Shown piece by piece: positions 54,969 to 63,911 of a stretch of DNA of 64,000 nt. Under the pieces are notes generated by a model, which saw only the letters and a list, made by a program, of their open reading frames with translations, did not search any database and was not told where the DNA came from. Source of the stretch: Pseudomonadota bacterium (lineage in GTDB: Bacteria; Pseudomonadota; Gammaproteobacteria; Steroidobacterales; Steroidobacteraceae); assembly GCA_021847105.1 (NCBI GenBank), contig JAJZUT010000013.1, positions 50,865-114,864 of the forward strand, in the 5' to 3' direction. Made by a program: the position numbers and the translations under genes. Position 1 is the first letter of the stretch; each line of letters starts with the position of its first letter.

Positions 54969-55649
54969 ATGCCTGCCACGATGAAGCGGGAGATCGCCAT
55001 TGAACTCGGCACGGCAACGCTGCACGCAGTGCTGCGCATCCCCCCGGGGATGCGCGCCGTTGTGCTCTTCGCCCACGGCAGCGGCAGCGGACGTCGCAGT
55101 CCGCGCAACAATTTCGTCGCCCAGCGTCTCTCACAGAGCGGTATTGCCACCGTGCTCGCCGACCTACTATCGGCGCAGGAGGAGCAGATCGATGCCGTGA
55201 CGGCACAGCTGCGCTTCGACATCGCATTGCTGTCGGATCGGCTGCGCGCCGCAACCGAGTGGGCGCGGCGCCAAAGCGCGCTGCGGGGCTATCCGATCGG
55301 CTTTTTTGGAGCCAGCACCGGTGCGGCAGCTGCACTGGTGGCCGCGACTCGTGTTGCAGACCTCCTCGCCGTGGTCTCGCGCGGGGGACGCCCGGATCTG
55401 GCCGGAGCGGCGCTCGAGCAAGTGCGCGCACCTACTCTGCTCATCGTCGGTAGCGAAGACCGCGAGGTGCTGGCACTGAACCGTTCCGCTCTGGCGGCAC
55501 TGCACTGCCGCTCGCGGCTGGAGGTCATTGCGGGGGCAACCCACCTTTTCCCCGAACCCGGCGCGTTGGAACAGGTTGCCGCGCGAGCCACCGCTTGGTT
55601 CGAGCAGTGCCTGAATCCAGACCTCGCGGGCGCGCGCGACATGCCCTAG
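54969..55649 (+). CDS. Alpha/beta hydrolase (dienelactone hydrolase-like)
   Basis: A 226-residue hydrolase. The nucleophile elbow is FGASTGAAAAL (Ser), with an Asp in IVGSEDREVL and the His in GATHLFPEPGAL. The opening VLFAHGSGSGRRSPRN forms the oxyanion part. Homologues are often fused or adjacent to phosphoribosyltransferases; here it stands alone after the RRM gene. The substrate is unknown. Confidence 0.85.
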   Translation: MPATMKREIAIELGTATLHAVLRIPPGMRAVVLFAHGSGSGRRSPRNNFVAQRLSQSGIATVLADLLSAQEEQIDAVTAQLRFDIALLSDRLRAATEWARRQSALRGYPIGFFGASTGAAAALVAATRVADLLAVVSRGGRPDLAGAALEQVRAPTLLIVGSEDREVLALNRSALAALHCRSRLEVIAGATHLFPEPGALEQVAARATAWFEQCLNPDLAGARDMP

Positions 55650-55752
55650 GCGTCGGTCGGGTGCAAATGAACCGAACGGCCTCAATCGCCGACCCACTCG
55701 GGGCCGACTGTGCCGCTTGACCGCCCATCGCGCGCCAGTGCAGGCTACGCTC

Positions 55753-56271
55753 ATGTCGCGCTCACGAGCATCGAATAGCAGTGAACTCCCCGGGGCACGG
55801 CGGGATGTCATCCTGCTGCTGCTCTGCCTCGTGCTTGCGTATACGGCGGAGGCGGTGGGGGCCGTTGCCTCAGTGCATGCAGCGTCTTTTTACGCCAGTC
55901 TCCTCCAGCCCCGATGGGCCCCGCCACCGTGGCTATTTGGTCCGGTCTGGACATCACTCTACACTCTGATGGCAATCGCTTTATGGCAGGTGGTGCGCTC
56001 CACTCAGCCGCACAGCGTCGCAACGGTCTTGTTCCTCGTGCAGCTGGTGCTCAATGCGCTGTGGTCGTGGCTGTTCTTCCGCTGGCATCTCGGTGGGTTG
56101 TCGTTCGGCTGGATTGTGCTGCTGCTGGCGATGATTGCCGCGACACTCGGCGCATTCTGGCGGATCAGCCGGATTGCGGCGATCCTGCTGGTGCCTTACC
56201 TCGGGTGGGTCGCATTTGCAACGCTGCTCAGTTGGTCGCTGTGGCGAGCGAATCTCGCGGCATTCAGCTGA
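55753..56271 (+). CDS. tspO: TspO/MBR family protein
   Basis: A 172-residue membrane protein of five helices. It has the TspO features: PRWAPPPWLFGPVWTSLYTLMAIALW and LFFRWHLGGLSFGWIVLL, and the conserved Trp/Pro pattern that binds porphyrins. In bacteria TspO handles protoporphyrin and stress signals. The start is placed at the ATG before SRSRASNSS; the frame also opens 12 codons earlier. Confidence 0.93.
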   Translation: MSRSRASNSSELPGARRDVILLLLCLVLAYTAEAVGAVASVHAASFYASLLQPRWAPPPWLFGPVWTSLYTLMAIALWQVVRSTQPHSVATVLFLVQLVLNALWSWLFFRWHLGGLSFGWIVLLLAMIAATLGAFWRISRIAAILLVPYLGWVAFATLLSWSLWRANLAAFS

Positions 56272-56340
56272 GGCGCGTGCGGATCGTGCCGCAGGCAGGG
56301 CCGGGTACTCAGGCGGTGCGTCTCGGCCGGTGTGCGCGAT

Positions 56341-57129
56341 TCACTCGGGCGACACTCTGAATCGCTCCAGGTGCCGGCGCACCGATTCGCGAAATCCCTC
56401 GGCGCTCGCCAGCGTCAGCCCCGCATCCAGCACTAGAATGAAATCCCCGCGCGGCGTGCGGCTGACCTTGCGCACGTAATTGAGGTTGACCAAGCAGGAG
56501 CGACTGATCCGCAGCATGGGCTGCGATTGCAGGGCTTTCTCGGCCTGAGCGAGAGTTCCACGCAGGCTGTACGTCTCCTCACCGACGCGCAGCTTGACGT
56601 AATTGCGGTCGGCCCATGCCACTTCGATCAGCCCCACATCCAGCATCTGCAGAGTGCTACCGAGACCGACCAGAATGCGTGGACGCAAGTCGACCATGCC
56701 TCGGCGTATGGCTTCGATCCGCTCGAATGCCGCATCGAGCGCCTCCTGGCGCTGCGCGGAAGTCTCGGCAATCAGCCGTCGGCGGACCCGCTCGAGCGTG
56801 CAGCGGAAGCGTTCGCGATCAAATGGCTTGAGGAGGTAATCCACGGCACTCAATGCGAACGCCTCGATTGCGTACTGCTCGTGGGCGCTGACGAACACGA
56901 TCAGTGGCGCACAGGGCTGCTCGAGCGCGCGAGCGAAGGTCATCCCGTCCATCGATTCCATCTCGATGTCGAGGAAGATCACGTGCGGCGGGTCGAGGAG
57001 CACCGCCTGCAGTGCACTCAGGCCGTCGCTGTACTCCCCGACAACTCTCAGATCCGCCTCGCGCTCGCAATGCTCGCGCAGCGCCCGCCGGGCCGCCGAT
57101 TCATCATCAACCAAGACAACCTGCAGCAT
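56341..57129 (-). CDS. LytTR-family response regulator
   Basis: A 262-residue response regulator. The receiver domain has Asp pair VDDESAARRAL, the phospho-acceptor Asp in VIFLDIEMESMDGM and the Lys in YLLKPFDRERF. A LytTR DNA-binding domain follows (about 160-258; VAWADRNYVKLRVGEETY, RISRSCLVNLNYVRKV). It is the partner of the sensor gene just upstream (12 bp). Targets are unknown. Confidence 0.94.
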   Translation of the reverse strand: MLQVVLVDDESAARRALREHCEREADLRVVGEYSDGLSALQAVLLDPPHVIFLDIEMESMDGMTFARALEQPCAPLIVFVSAHEQYAIEAFALSAVDYLLKPFDRERFRCTLERVRRRLIAETSAQRQEALDAAFERIEAIRRGMVDLRPRILVGLGSTLQMLDVGLIEVAWADRNYVKLRVGEETYSLRGTLAQAEKALQSQPMLRISRSCLVNLNYVRKVSRTPRGDFILVLDAGLTLASAEGFRESVRRHLERFRVSPE

Positions 57130-57141
57130 GGTCTGCCTCCT

Positions 57142-58254
57142 CTAACTGCTCATAGGCACCCGAACGTCAACCAGAATGGGCAGGCTTATCTCGGCGATCC
57201 ATTCGCGCGCATGCCCTGGCGCCGCGGCCAACGTGGCCCGCTCGCCGAAAAGGATGCCGAGACGATCGCGCACGTTCTTCAGGCCGATCCCCCCCGGCCC
57301 GCGTGGCTCGCTCTGTGCCATAGTGTTGGTCACGCGCAACATCAACTGCTCACCGGATTGACACACCTCAACCTCGACGGAGACCGTACCATGGTGTCCG
57401 GCGAGCCCGTGAACCACTGCGTTCTCAACGAGCGGCTGAAGAATCAGACTCGGCACCCAGGCCGCCGACAGCGCGGTGGACTCGGGGAGCCGGATCTGCA
57501 ACCGCTCCGTGAAGCGGCGCTGCTGCAACTCGAGGTACAGCTGTGCGAAATGAATCTCCTCGGCAAGCCGCCAGTACTCGCGCTCGCTGGCACGGAGGAG
57601 TCTGCGCAGCAAATCACCAAAGCGCACCACGAGAGCCTGTGCGGCTGGCGGATCCCACTCGATTTGGCCATGAATGCTCTGCAGAAGATTGAGCAGGGAG
57701 TGCGGCGAGAGTTGCATGCGCAGCGAGGCCAGTCGTGCCGTCGTCAATTCCTGCGCGAGCGCGGCAGAGTGATTCTCCTCATCCCGAAGTGTGCGATACA
57801 ACTCAAAGCCGCTCACCAGCCCCACGGCGAATGCATAGGTGATCAGGAACCGCATGACGCTCGCGAGCCAGATCGGGGCAGCCACCGCCGAAGCCTGCTC
57901 CCAGGTGTAGACCCATACATGCGGGGCGGAGTGGTAATCGCCGGCGATCAGGTCGCCGACCAGGAGGCACGGAATCGCGAGCGCGGAGAACAGAACCCCC
58001 AGCAATAGCTGCAGCGGCGCACGCCGGGCAAACGGATCCCAGCCCAGGCGGTAGGATCCTGTGACGCAACCGAGCAGCACCGGATAAAGCAACAGGTGCT
58101 GCAGCAGCCGCGGCTTCCAGGGCGCGAACAGCTGCACTACGTGGATCGCCTCGAGCGCACGCTGCATGCTGTCGGCGTACAGCCCATCGCAGAGCGCCAC
58201 GTACACCCAGAACACGGTCACGATGAGCAGCGGTCCACGCAGCCGGGTGCTCAT
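57142..58254 (-). CDS. LytS-type sensor histidine kinase
   Basis: A 370-residue sensor. The N-terminal half has about five membrane helices with no periplasmic sensor domain. The phospho-acceptor is in LRMQLSPHSLLNLLQSIHG (the canonical NP is here SPHS). The ATPase part shows LQPLVENAVVHGL and GIGLKNVRDRLGILFG. It is the family of LytS/YehU kinases that act on LytTR regulators. Its gene starts 650 bp from the methyltransferase gene described next and reads away from it. Confidence 0.92.
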   Translation of the reverse strand: MSTRLRGPLLIVTVFWVYVALCDGLYADSMQRALEAIHVVQLFAPWKPRLLQHLLLYPVLLGCVTGSYRLGWDPFARRAPLQLLLGVLFSALAIPCLLVGDLIAGDYHSAPHVWVYTWEQASAVAAPIWLASVMRFLITYAFAVGLVSGFELYRTLRDEENHSAALAQELTTARLASLRMQLSPHSLLNLLQSIHGQIEWDPPAAQALVVRFGDLLRRLLRASEREYWRLAEEIHFAQLYLELQQRRFTERLQIRLPESTALSAAWVPSLILQPLVENAVVHGLAGHHGTVSVEVEVCQSGEQLMLRVTNTMAQSEPRGPGGIGLKNVRDRLGILFGERATLAAAPGHAREWIAEISLPILVDVRVPMSS

Positions 58255-58903
58255 GTGCCTCCCCCTCTGCGCCGCCTACAGGCGAAGAGACCAAACCACG
58301 GTCTGACACCACCGGTCGGTGGCGCGGGGTGGTCTGGTCACCGGTCTGCGCTGGCCCACCCGCCAATAGTCATCTGGGACGAACACGTTGATATCAGGGA
58401 CGAACTCGTTGGTTGGCCCTTCCCGTCGTCGCAGCTGGGAGTATTTCATAGACGCATGGCCCCCCATGAAATCCAAGCAACCGCCGAACGCGTCCGTCGA
58501 TTATTGCGGCGTGCGGCGAGAAAACTCTTTGGCGCACACCCGGATGATGACCGGACGAGCCCCGAGACTGCGCGCCCTGCAAGCGTCTGGCCGGCTGAGT
58601 TTAGAGCCGCACTGGCGCGGCGACAACGGCATCGATGCCGGCAAGAACCGGCCTGTTCGCCACCGGATCGCGCCGAACGCGGCCCTGTGCATTCCGCCCG
58701 AGCAGCCGGCGCTCGACGGCCAATCCGCCGATCGCCGTGCCGTGTCGATGGGCTGCCCTCCGCGTCGTCCGCGTCCCCTGGGCGCGGCGGGGTTTCTCGA
58801 TGTTCCCGACGCCCGCACGGTGGAGCGCCTTGTGTCGGGATACGTTCAAGCTCTCGGTCGGGGTTCACCCCGCCCCGCAATCCTCACTCCCTCTGAGGTG
58901 GCC
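58255..58903. other. Divergent intergenic region before the methyltransferase gene
   Basis: The frame of the methyltransferase is open back to about 58388 but shows no family sequence. In another frame an ORF begins at ATG 58456 with a helical Arg-rich start (IQATAERVRRLLRRAARKLF), which later loses coding character. I support neither as a gene. Confidence 0.4.
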
Positions 58904-59824
58904 ATGAACGGAAAACTGATCGTCGTCGGTACCGGCATGACGGCCATTAGCCAGCTCACGCGCGAGGCCGAATACTGCCTGAGCATCGCTGAGCGGGCCT
59001 TTTATCTGGTGACCGATGCGCACACCGAAGCGTTTATCCGCAAACTGAACGCCTCGGCTGAATGCCTCACGTCACATTATGAATACGGCACTGGCAAGCC
59101 GCGTCTGCGCGCCTACCAAGACATGATCGAGACGATCCTGTGTCCCGTGCGCCGCGGATTGACTGTCTGCGCTGCATTCTATGGACATCCCGGCGTCTTT
59201 GTTTACCCCTCCCATGAGGCGATCGTGCGGGCCCGACGCGAGGGGCACGATGCCAAGATGCTGCCCGGCATCTCGAGCGAAGACATGCTGATTGCGGATC
59301 TCGGCGTCGACCCGGCGCTTCCCGGTCTGCAGACCTATGAGGCGACCGGCTTTCTCCTACTCAAACCTTCCATTGATGCACGTATTCCTCTGATTCTATG
59401 GCAGGTTGGCGTCGTCGGGGTGCTCACCGCCGACTCTCGGCCGTCCGCGGGGAATCTGCAAGCGCTGCGCGATGCGCTGCTGATGAGCTATCCTGCCGAC
59501 CACGAAGTCATCGTCTATCAGGCATCCGGGTACGACAACGTCGCCCCGGTGCTCTCGGTCAGCGCACTGGCCGATCTGCCCGCACAGGAGATCAACGCCC
59601 TGAGCACGCTGTATGTTCCGCCCTGCGTGCCGGCGGTGCCCGACGTCTCTTGCGCAGCGCGCCTTGGAATCCGGCTCACCGAACTGTCCTCATCTACGCA
59701 TCCCGGAAGTGTACGGATTCCCGGCCAAGCCTACGGCATCACCGATCCGGAACATCCCGAGTGGGTGCTGCGACCGGCGCCCCCGCAGCCCGAGCTGCGC
59801 AACACCGAGATCTGTTCGCGGTGA
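58904..59824 (+). CDS. Borosin-type peptide backbone alpha-N-methyltransferase (TP-methylase fold)
   Basis: A 306-residue SAM-dependent methyltransferase. It matches the OphMA/SonM family rather than tetrapyrrole enzymes: VVGTGMTAISQLTREAEYCL, AFYLVTDAHTEAFI, AAFYGHPGVFVYPSHEAI, LPGISSEDMLIADLGVDP, YEATGFLL, ILWQVGVVGVL and STLYVPP. Residues Y61, R67, Y71 and Y93 line up with the catalytic Tyr/Arg/Tyr/Tyr set of OphMA (66, 72, 76, 98, from memory). The enzyme would methylate backbone amides of a peptide substrate. About 45 residues after the fold (HPGSVRIPGQAYGITDPEHP) form an extension without the hydrophobic core of fused borosins, so the substrate should be separate. A GAGGTG site precedes the ATG. 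Confidence 0.85.
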   Translation: MNGKLIVVGTGMTAISQLTREAEYCLSIAERAFYLVTDAHTEAFIRKLNASAECLTSHYEYGTGKPRLRAYQDMIETILCPVRRGLTVCAAFYGHPGVFVYPSHEAIVRARREGHDAKMLPGISSEDMLIADLGVDPALPGLQTYEATGFLLLKPSIDARIPLILWQVGVVGVLTADSRPSAGNLQALRDALLMSYPADHEVIVYQASGYDNVAPVLSVSALADLPAQEINALSTLYVPPCVPAVPDVSCAARLGIRLTELSSSTHPGSVRIPGQAYGITDPEHPEWVLRPAPPQPELRNTEICSR

Positions 59825-59954
59825 CCGACTGGAATCAGTGCCGACCCGACCTCCGCAGGCCGGCACAGCGCACATCGGCGGATGGCCGCTGTTCCATGAC
59901 CCGGCCCGCTCTGGCACGGGTCTCGTTCCTTCCAACCCTGCAGGAGAGCTCATC

Positions 59955-60101
59955 ATGAACCGACGACAGACGATCCTCGATTTCGAAATTGGCCGCTTCG
60001 GTCGCGTGGTCTATCGCGGCTCGCCGCGGTGCGGCTTACTACGCGCCGATGACACGGCCCTGGACCCCGCGACCCGCATCACTGTCGTACTCATTTTCTG
60101 A
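59955..60101 (+). CDS. Candidate split-borosin precursor peptide
   Basis: A 48-residue ORF 130 bp after the methyltransferase. It has a textbook ribosome-binding site (AGGAGAG) 8 nt before ATG. The N-terminal part has charged and aromatic residues (TILDFEIGRFGRVVYRG), then a polar segment (RADDTALDPATR). It ends in ITVVLIF, a run of Ile, Thr, Val, Leu and Phe, the composition of borosin cores. It lacks the longer helical recognition domain known from SonA, so the assignment is based on position, translation signal and C-terminus only. It could instead be an unrelated small protein. Confidence 0.45.
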   Translation: MNRRQTILDFEIGRFGRVVYRGSPRCGLLRADDTALDPATRITVVLIF

Positions 60102-60948
60102 AGCAGACTGCCCATCGCTGACAGCGGACTCGCGCCGGCCGGCGCTGCGTTCCGTCCGGCGCCGGCCCTTCAAAGCATCCCTCCGCCCCCGCCCAGGGCT
60201 TCTCTCGCCTCGCCAGCCATCCTCCGTGACGTCGCCACAACGGACCGGTCACGCTAGCGAATTTACCGCTGTGCAGAGCGTCGTCTCACTACAACAGAGG
60301 CATCAGGATTCGGCCAGATCGCACCCGCCTCGCGCAGAGAATGCGTTCATCATGACTTGTGAAACGCACAGCCGCCTTGCTCGTACACTTTGATTTCATC
60401 GCGATGCATCCGCGCTCGGATGTACCCAAACACGTGTTCCGCGAGACGCCCGTCCGCGCTCCCGTTGTCGCTGCCGGCTGAAATGCACTGCAATTTTCTG
60501 TCATCGCACAGATGCCGCGAATTACGGCTCCGTGCGCTTCGCTGACGCACCCGCTTTTGTCGGTGCTCGAGGCATCCCGTGTCAGCACAGGCCGCGATCG
60601 GCACCGCCCGGCTTGAGCAACGGCACACCGGGGCAAAATTTCCTAGTCAGCCCCGTCTTTGTGCGGTAAAGTTTCCAGTGACCTATTATTTTGACAATAA
60701 TGCAGTGTCGATGCTTGGGACGGGGGATCAGTGAACGCGTACCGCGCGGGCACATGACAGTCAACGACGGGGCAAACCCACACATGGGCCTAGTGAAGAC
60801 ACGCCCGGTTACTGTCGTGGCTGCGTGGGCCGTGATCGACGGCCGCATCATTACACCCGCGAGACAGAGCGCCTGGCATTGACCTGCGCCCGCAAGACCG
60901 ACTGCACCAGAGCACACCCCATTCCCTGTCGAACAGAGTCAACTACGC
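60102..60948. other. Intergenic region downstream of the candidate borosin genes
   Basis: No gene is well supported over about 850 bp. It contains the hairpin at 60137 and an AT-rich spot near 60683-60700 with the inverted repeat ATTATT-TTGAC-AATAAT, which includes a TTGACA box and could be a promoter for the acyltransferase gene or an unseen small RNA. Confidence 0.4.
60137..60167. terminator. GC-rich hairpin after the 48-residue ORF
   Basis: A 9-bp perfect inverted repeat (GGCCGGCGC and GCGCCGGCC) with a 13-nt loop, 36 bp past the stop codon of the small ORF. No T-tract follows, so termination is only likely, not certain. Confidence 0.45.
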
Positions 60949-61941
60949 ATGACTGATTGCGATCACGTGGTCGAGACCACCTTCATCGCACGCTGGAGAC
61001 GACTTCTCGCCCCTCGCTACTGGGGAGTCTGGATCCTCCTCGGCACACTCCGCCTCCTGGTGTTCCTGCCGTTTCGCGCACAGCTCGCGTTGGGGCGGGT
61101 ACTGGGCTCACTTCTGAGGCACTTGCCCGTACGTTATGTGCACATCGCGCAGACGAATATCGACATGTGTCTTGCGGAACGCCCTCCGAGAGAGCGAGCG
61201 CAGATCCTCGTGCGGCACTTCCACAGTCTTGGCATTTCCGCACTCGAGATCGCACTCGCCTGGTGGGGCGAGGGAGCGCGGATCCGCAATTTGGCCCGGA
61301 TCGACGGATACGAGCATGTCACGGAAGCACTTTCGCGTGGACGTGGAGCGATACTGCTGACCGCACATTTCACGCCACTCGAAATTGGCGGCCGCATTCT
61401 CTCGGAAACCTTTCCCATCAACGTTCTGTACCGGCCGGCCAAGAACGAAGTGCTCGCGTATCTGCAGTGCCGGCTGCGCAGTCGCAATGGCGGGCGGTCG
61501 ATACGCTGCGATGACATCCGACCGATGGTGGCGGCATTGAAAAACAACGAGTGCGTGTGGTTTGCGCCCGATCAATGCTATCGCAAGAAAGGCGCAGAGA
61601 TGGTGCCGCTCTTTGGCATACCCGCTGCGACGAATACCTCAACCTCCCGGATTGCGCGCATGACCGGGGCGGCGGTTCTGCCATATTTCGTTGAGCGTCT
61701 GCCAGGCAGCAGCGGTTACCGGCTCGTAATCCACCCGCCACTGCAGAACTTCCCAAGCGACTCACCCGCTGCCGATGCGGCGCAGTTTCATCGACTGATC
61801 GAAGCGCAGGCTCAGAAGGCGCCCGAGCAGTATCTATGGATACATCGACGCTTCAAGGGGATGAGCCCCGAGTACCCGGATTACTACAAGAAAGCACTGC
61901 GTCGCACTCCGGTGCCCCCGAGTGCCAGCGCAGTGTCCTGA
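60949..61941 (+). CDS. LpxL/HtrB-family lipid A acyltransferase
   Basis: A 330-residue inner-membrane acyltransferase that adds a secondary acyl chain to lipid A. It has an N-terminal membrane helix (GVWILLGTLRLLVFLPF) and the catalytic pattern H-x4-E in ILLTAHFTPLEIGG. Later blocks are CVWFAPDQCYRKKGAEMVPLFG and WIHRRFKG. The acyl-chain preference (lauroyl, palmitoleoyl or myristoyl) cannot be read from sequence. Confidence 0.91.
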   Translation: MTDCDHVVETTFIARWRRLLAPRYWGVWILLGTLRLLVFLPFRAQLALGRVLGSLLRHLPVRYVHIAQTNIDMCLAERPPRERAQILVRHFHSLGISALEIALAWWGEGARIRNLARIDGYEHVTEALSRGRGAILLTAHFTPLEIGGRILSETFPINVLYRPAKNEVLAYLQCRLRSRNGGRSIRCDDIRPMVAALKNNECVWFAPDQCYRKKGAEMVPLFGIPAATNTSTSRIARMTGAAVLPYFVERLPGSSGYRLVIHPPLQNFPSDSPAADAAQFHRLIEAQAQKAPEQYLWIHRRFKGMSPEYPDYYKKALRRTPVPPSASAVS

Positions 61942-62076
61942 TCCTGAAGCAATCCACCGCCCCGCGCCACGATTCGGGAAGGCGCCGCTTTTAGGGGCCA
62001 TCCGGGTCGAACAAGACCGGGTGATGCTCGCACAGTGTTGCGGCGGGACGAGTGCACGCGCCATCAAAGTTAGCCG

Positions 62077-63741
62077 TCACAGCCGAGCAGCTCGCCGTCT
62101 TACCGCGACGCCAACCAGAGCCAGACCCGCCAGCATCAGCGCCAGCGCTCCGGGTTCCGCAACGGTGCCGGTTCCGCCCGAGAATCCTGCGTAGGGGTCC
62201 AGAGCGCCGCCACCGCCGAGCTGGTAAGCGCTATCGAGCAAGTACGCATTACGTGGATCGTTGGCATTGTAGTACAGCGTCACGCCTGTCGAGGCGAATA
62301 GATCGGACAACTGGCTGCTGCCGCCCTGCAGATTGAGATAGTCAACGTACAGGGCATTCCCCGGGCCGGCGGTGAGATCAAGACTGTTCCCAGCCGACAG
62401 TGTTAGTGCGCCCCACGAGAAATTGTTCACCGCGCCGACCCCACCGAGTCCAGCCAGCACCGCCTCATGCGTAGTGCCCGACAATCCAGAAAATTCAAGC
62501 GTCGATTGGGCTGTGCTCCAGAGCGAATTCTGCGTGCTGTCATTGACGAAATTGTTGAGCACGTCGAATACGTCGGCCGAACCCCCTTGCAGGTAGCCGC
62601 TCGAGCCGATGTCCAGATTCGAGAAGACCTGACTCGACGGGTCGCTGATGTATGCTCCGTTGTCGGCGAACGTGCCGTTCCACGTCACGTTCGCCCCTGT
62701 CACACGGACCGCCGCTCCGCTAGCGACTGTCACTGAGCCGCCCAGCCGCGAGCCACTACCCAAATCAAGCTCACCCCCGCTCACCGTCGTGCCGTCAGCG
62801 ACCGTTCCGGTTGCATCGAACACCAGCTTTCCCGCCGCGACCGTCATGCTCTTGGCAAACGCGCCGCCGTTACCGGTCACCGTCCACGTACTCGATCCGG
62901 TCTTCGCGAACTGGGAAAATCCCTGGTACTGCCCGCCCACGGACAGACCGCTCAGCGTGAAGGTATTACCCGCTGCCGCGTTGCGATCGCCGCCAAGGGA
63001 GAGCGTATTGTTCCCCTGGCTCACGACTGCGCCGCTGATCTGCGAGCCGGCCTCGAGCGTGAGCGTGTTTCCATTGCCTTGCAAGAGCACCGCCGCCGCA
63101 CTCGGACCGGTGCCTCCGTCGGCCTTCCCCCCCGCGATCGTGCCGCTGTTGACGATGTCAGCCCCGCCCTGGGCCAGTACACCGACACCGCCGTTCCCTC
63201 CGGCGCCGAATGCGCCGCCCGATCCGCTTGCTCCGTGAGCGCCATCGACGCCATCCTCCGCCGTAATGACGGTGTTCGCCGGGCAACTGACCAACGTCGG
63301 ATCGCAGTTGTAGTATGTCGTACCGCCGTCGGCACCGGCCCCGCCGCTACCGCCGCTGCCACCCTCACCGCCCGTGCCGCCCGCGCCCTGATTACCTCCA
63401 TTGCCACCGGTGATGGAGCCGCTGTTCACCAGCGTCGCATCTTGCAGCGATACCCCCGCACCACCATTGCCACCGACACCTCCATTTCCCCCATTGCCAC
63501 CTGTTCCCCCCATGCCCCCCGCTCCGCCATTGGCCGGCGTGCTCTGTATTTCCGCCACGGACTCCGAGTGCGGATTACTCGCCGTGCCGTACGGAATGTA
63601 GATGTACGTGGGCGGGCTGGACCCTGCCAGACCGTGGCCGCCGTCGCCGCCATCGCCACCCGCCCCTCCATTGCCACCGCTGCCGCCGTCACCGCCCGCC
63701 CCGCCGGTGATCGTGCCGTCATTGATCAGCGTGCCGTTCAC
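62077..63741 (-). CDS. Glycine-rich PEP-CTERM surface protein (5' end not resolved)
   Basis: At least 554 residues. The first 230 are Gly/Asn-rich repeats (GGNGGAGGDGGDGG type) with short inserts such as TLVNSGSITGG, recalling autotransporter or PE-PGRS-like stalks. Beta-solenoid-like sequence follows, then a C-terminal VAEPGALALMLAGLALVGVAVRRR, a PEP-CTERM variant (Glu-Pro, membrane helix, Arg cluster) that would be cut by exosortase. The only in-frame start codon is a GTG, but protein-like sequence continues upstream to about 63903 (VPAGTLSAEATTAYSSAYPP), and no signal peptide is seen before the end of the window. The gene may be broken at its start. Confidence 0.75.
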   Translation of the reverse strand: MNGTLINDGTITGGAGGDGGSGGNGGAGGDGGDGGHGLAGSSPPTYIYIPYGTASNPHSESVAEIQSTPANGGAGGMGGTGGNGGNGGVGGNGGAGVSLQDATLVNSGSITGGNGGNQGAGGTGGEGGSGGSGGAGADGGTTYYNCDPTLVSCPANTVITAEDGVDGAHGASGSGGAFGAGGNGGVGVLAQGGADIVNSGTIAGGKADGGTGPSAAAVLLQGNGNTLTLEAGSQISGAVVSQGNNTLSLGGDRNAAAGNTFTLSGLSVGGQYQGFSQFAKTGSSTWTVTGNGGAFAKSMTVAAGKLVFDATGTVADGTTVSGGELDLGSGSRLGGSVTVASGAAVRVTGANVTWNGTFADNGAYISDPSSQVFSNLDIGSSGYLQGGSADVFDVLNNFVNDSTQNSLWSTAQSTLEFSGLSGTTHEAVLAGLGGVGAVNNFSWGALTLSAGNSLDLTAGPGNALYVDYLNLQGGSSQLSDLFASTGVTLYYNANDPRNAYLLDSAYQLGGGGALDPYAGFSGGTGTVAEPGALALMLAGLALVGVAVRRRAARL

Positions 63742-63911
63742 CGCCGATGCACCGCTGCCGCCGATGCCTCCGTTTGCACCGTTCCCGCCCAGGCCGGCTA
63801 TCCCGCCGGTTCCTCCGGGTGCGCCCGTAAATGCCGGTGGATAGGCGCTGGAATAGGCGGTCGTTGCCTCCGCCGAAAGCGTCCCAGCGGGTACTGGTCT
63901 AGACTCGGCGG

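Noticed and set aside
58904..59824. Annotation as a cobalamin or siroheme precorrin methyltransferase
   Set aside because: The TP-methylase fold is shared, but the FYGHPGVFVYPSH, LPGISSEDMLIADLG and WQVG blocks and the Tyr/Arg set follow borosin enzymes; no tetrapyrrole genes are adjacent.
60691..60882. 63-codon plus-strand ORF upstream of the acyltransferase as a second precursor peptide
   Set aside because: No convincing ribosome-binding site, no hydrophobic core-like end and no family resemblance.
63300..63720. GGN-type short tandem repeats as a CRISPR array or satellite
   Set aside because: They are codon-phase Gly/Asn repeats inside a coding frame, with irregular units and no spacers.
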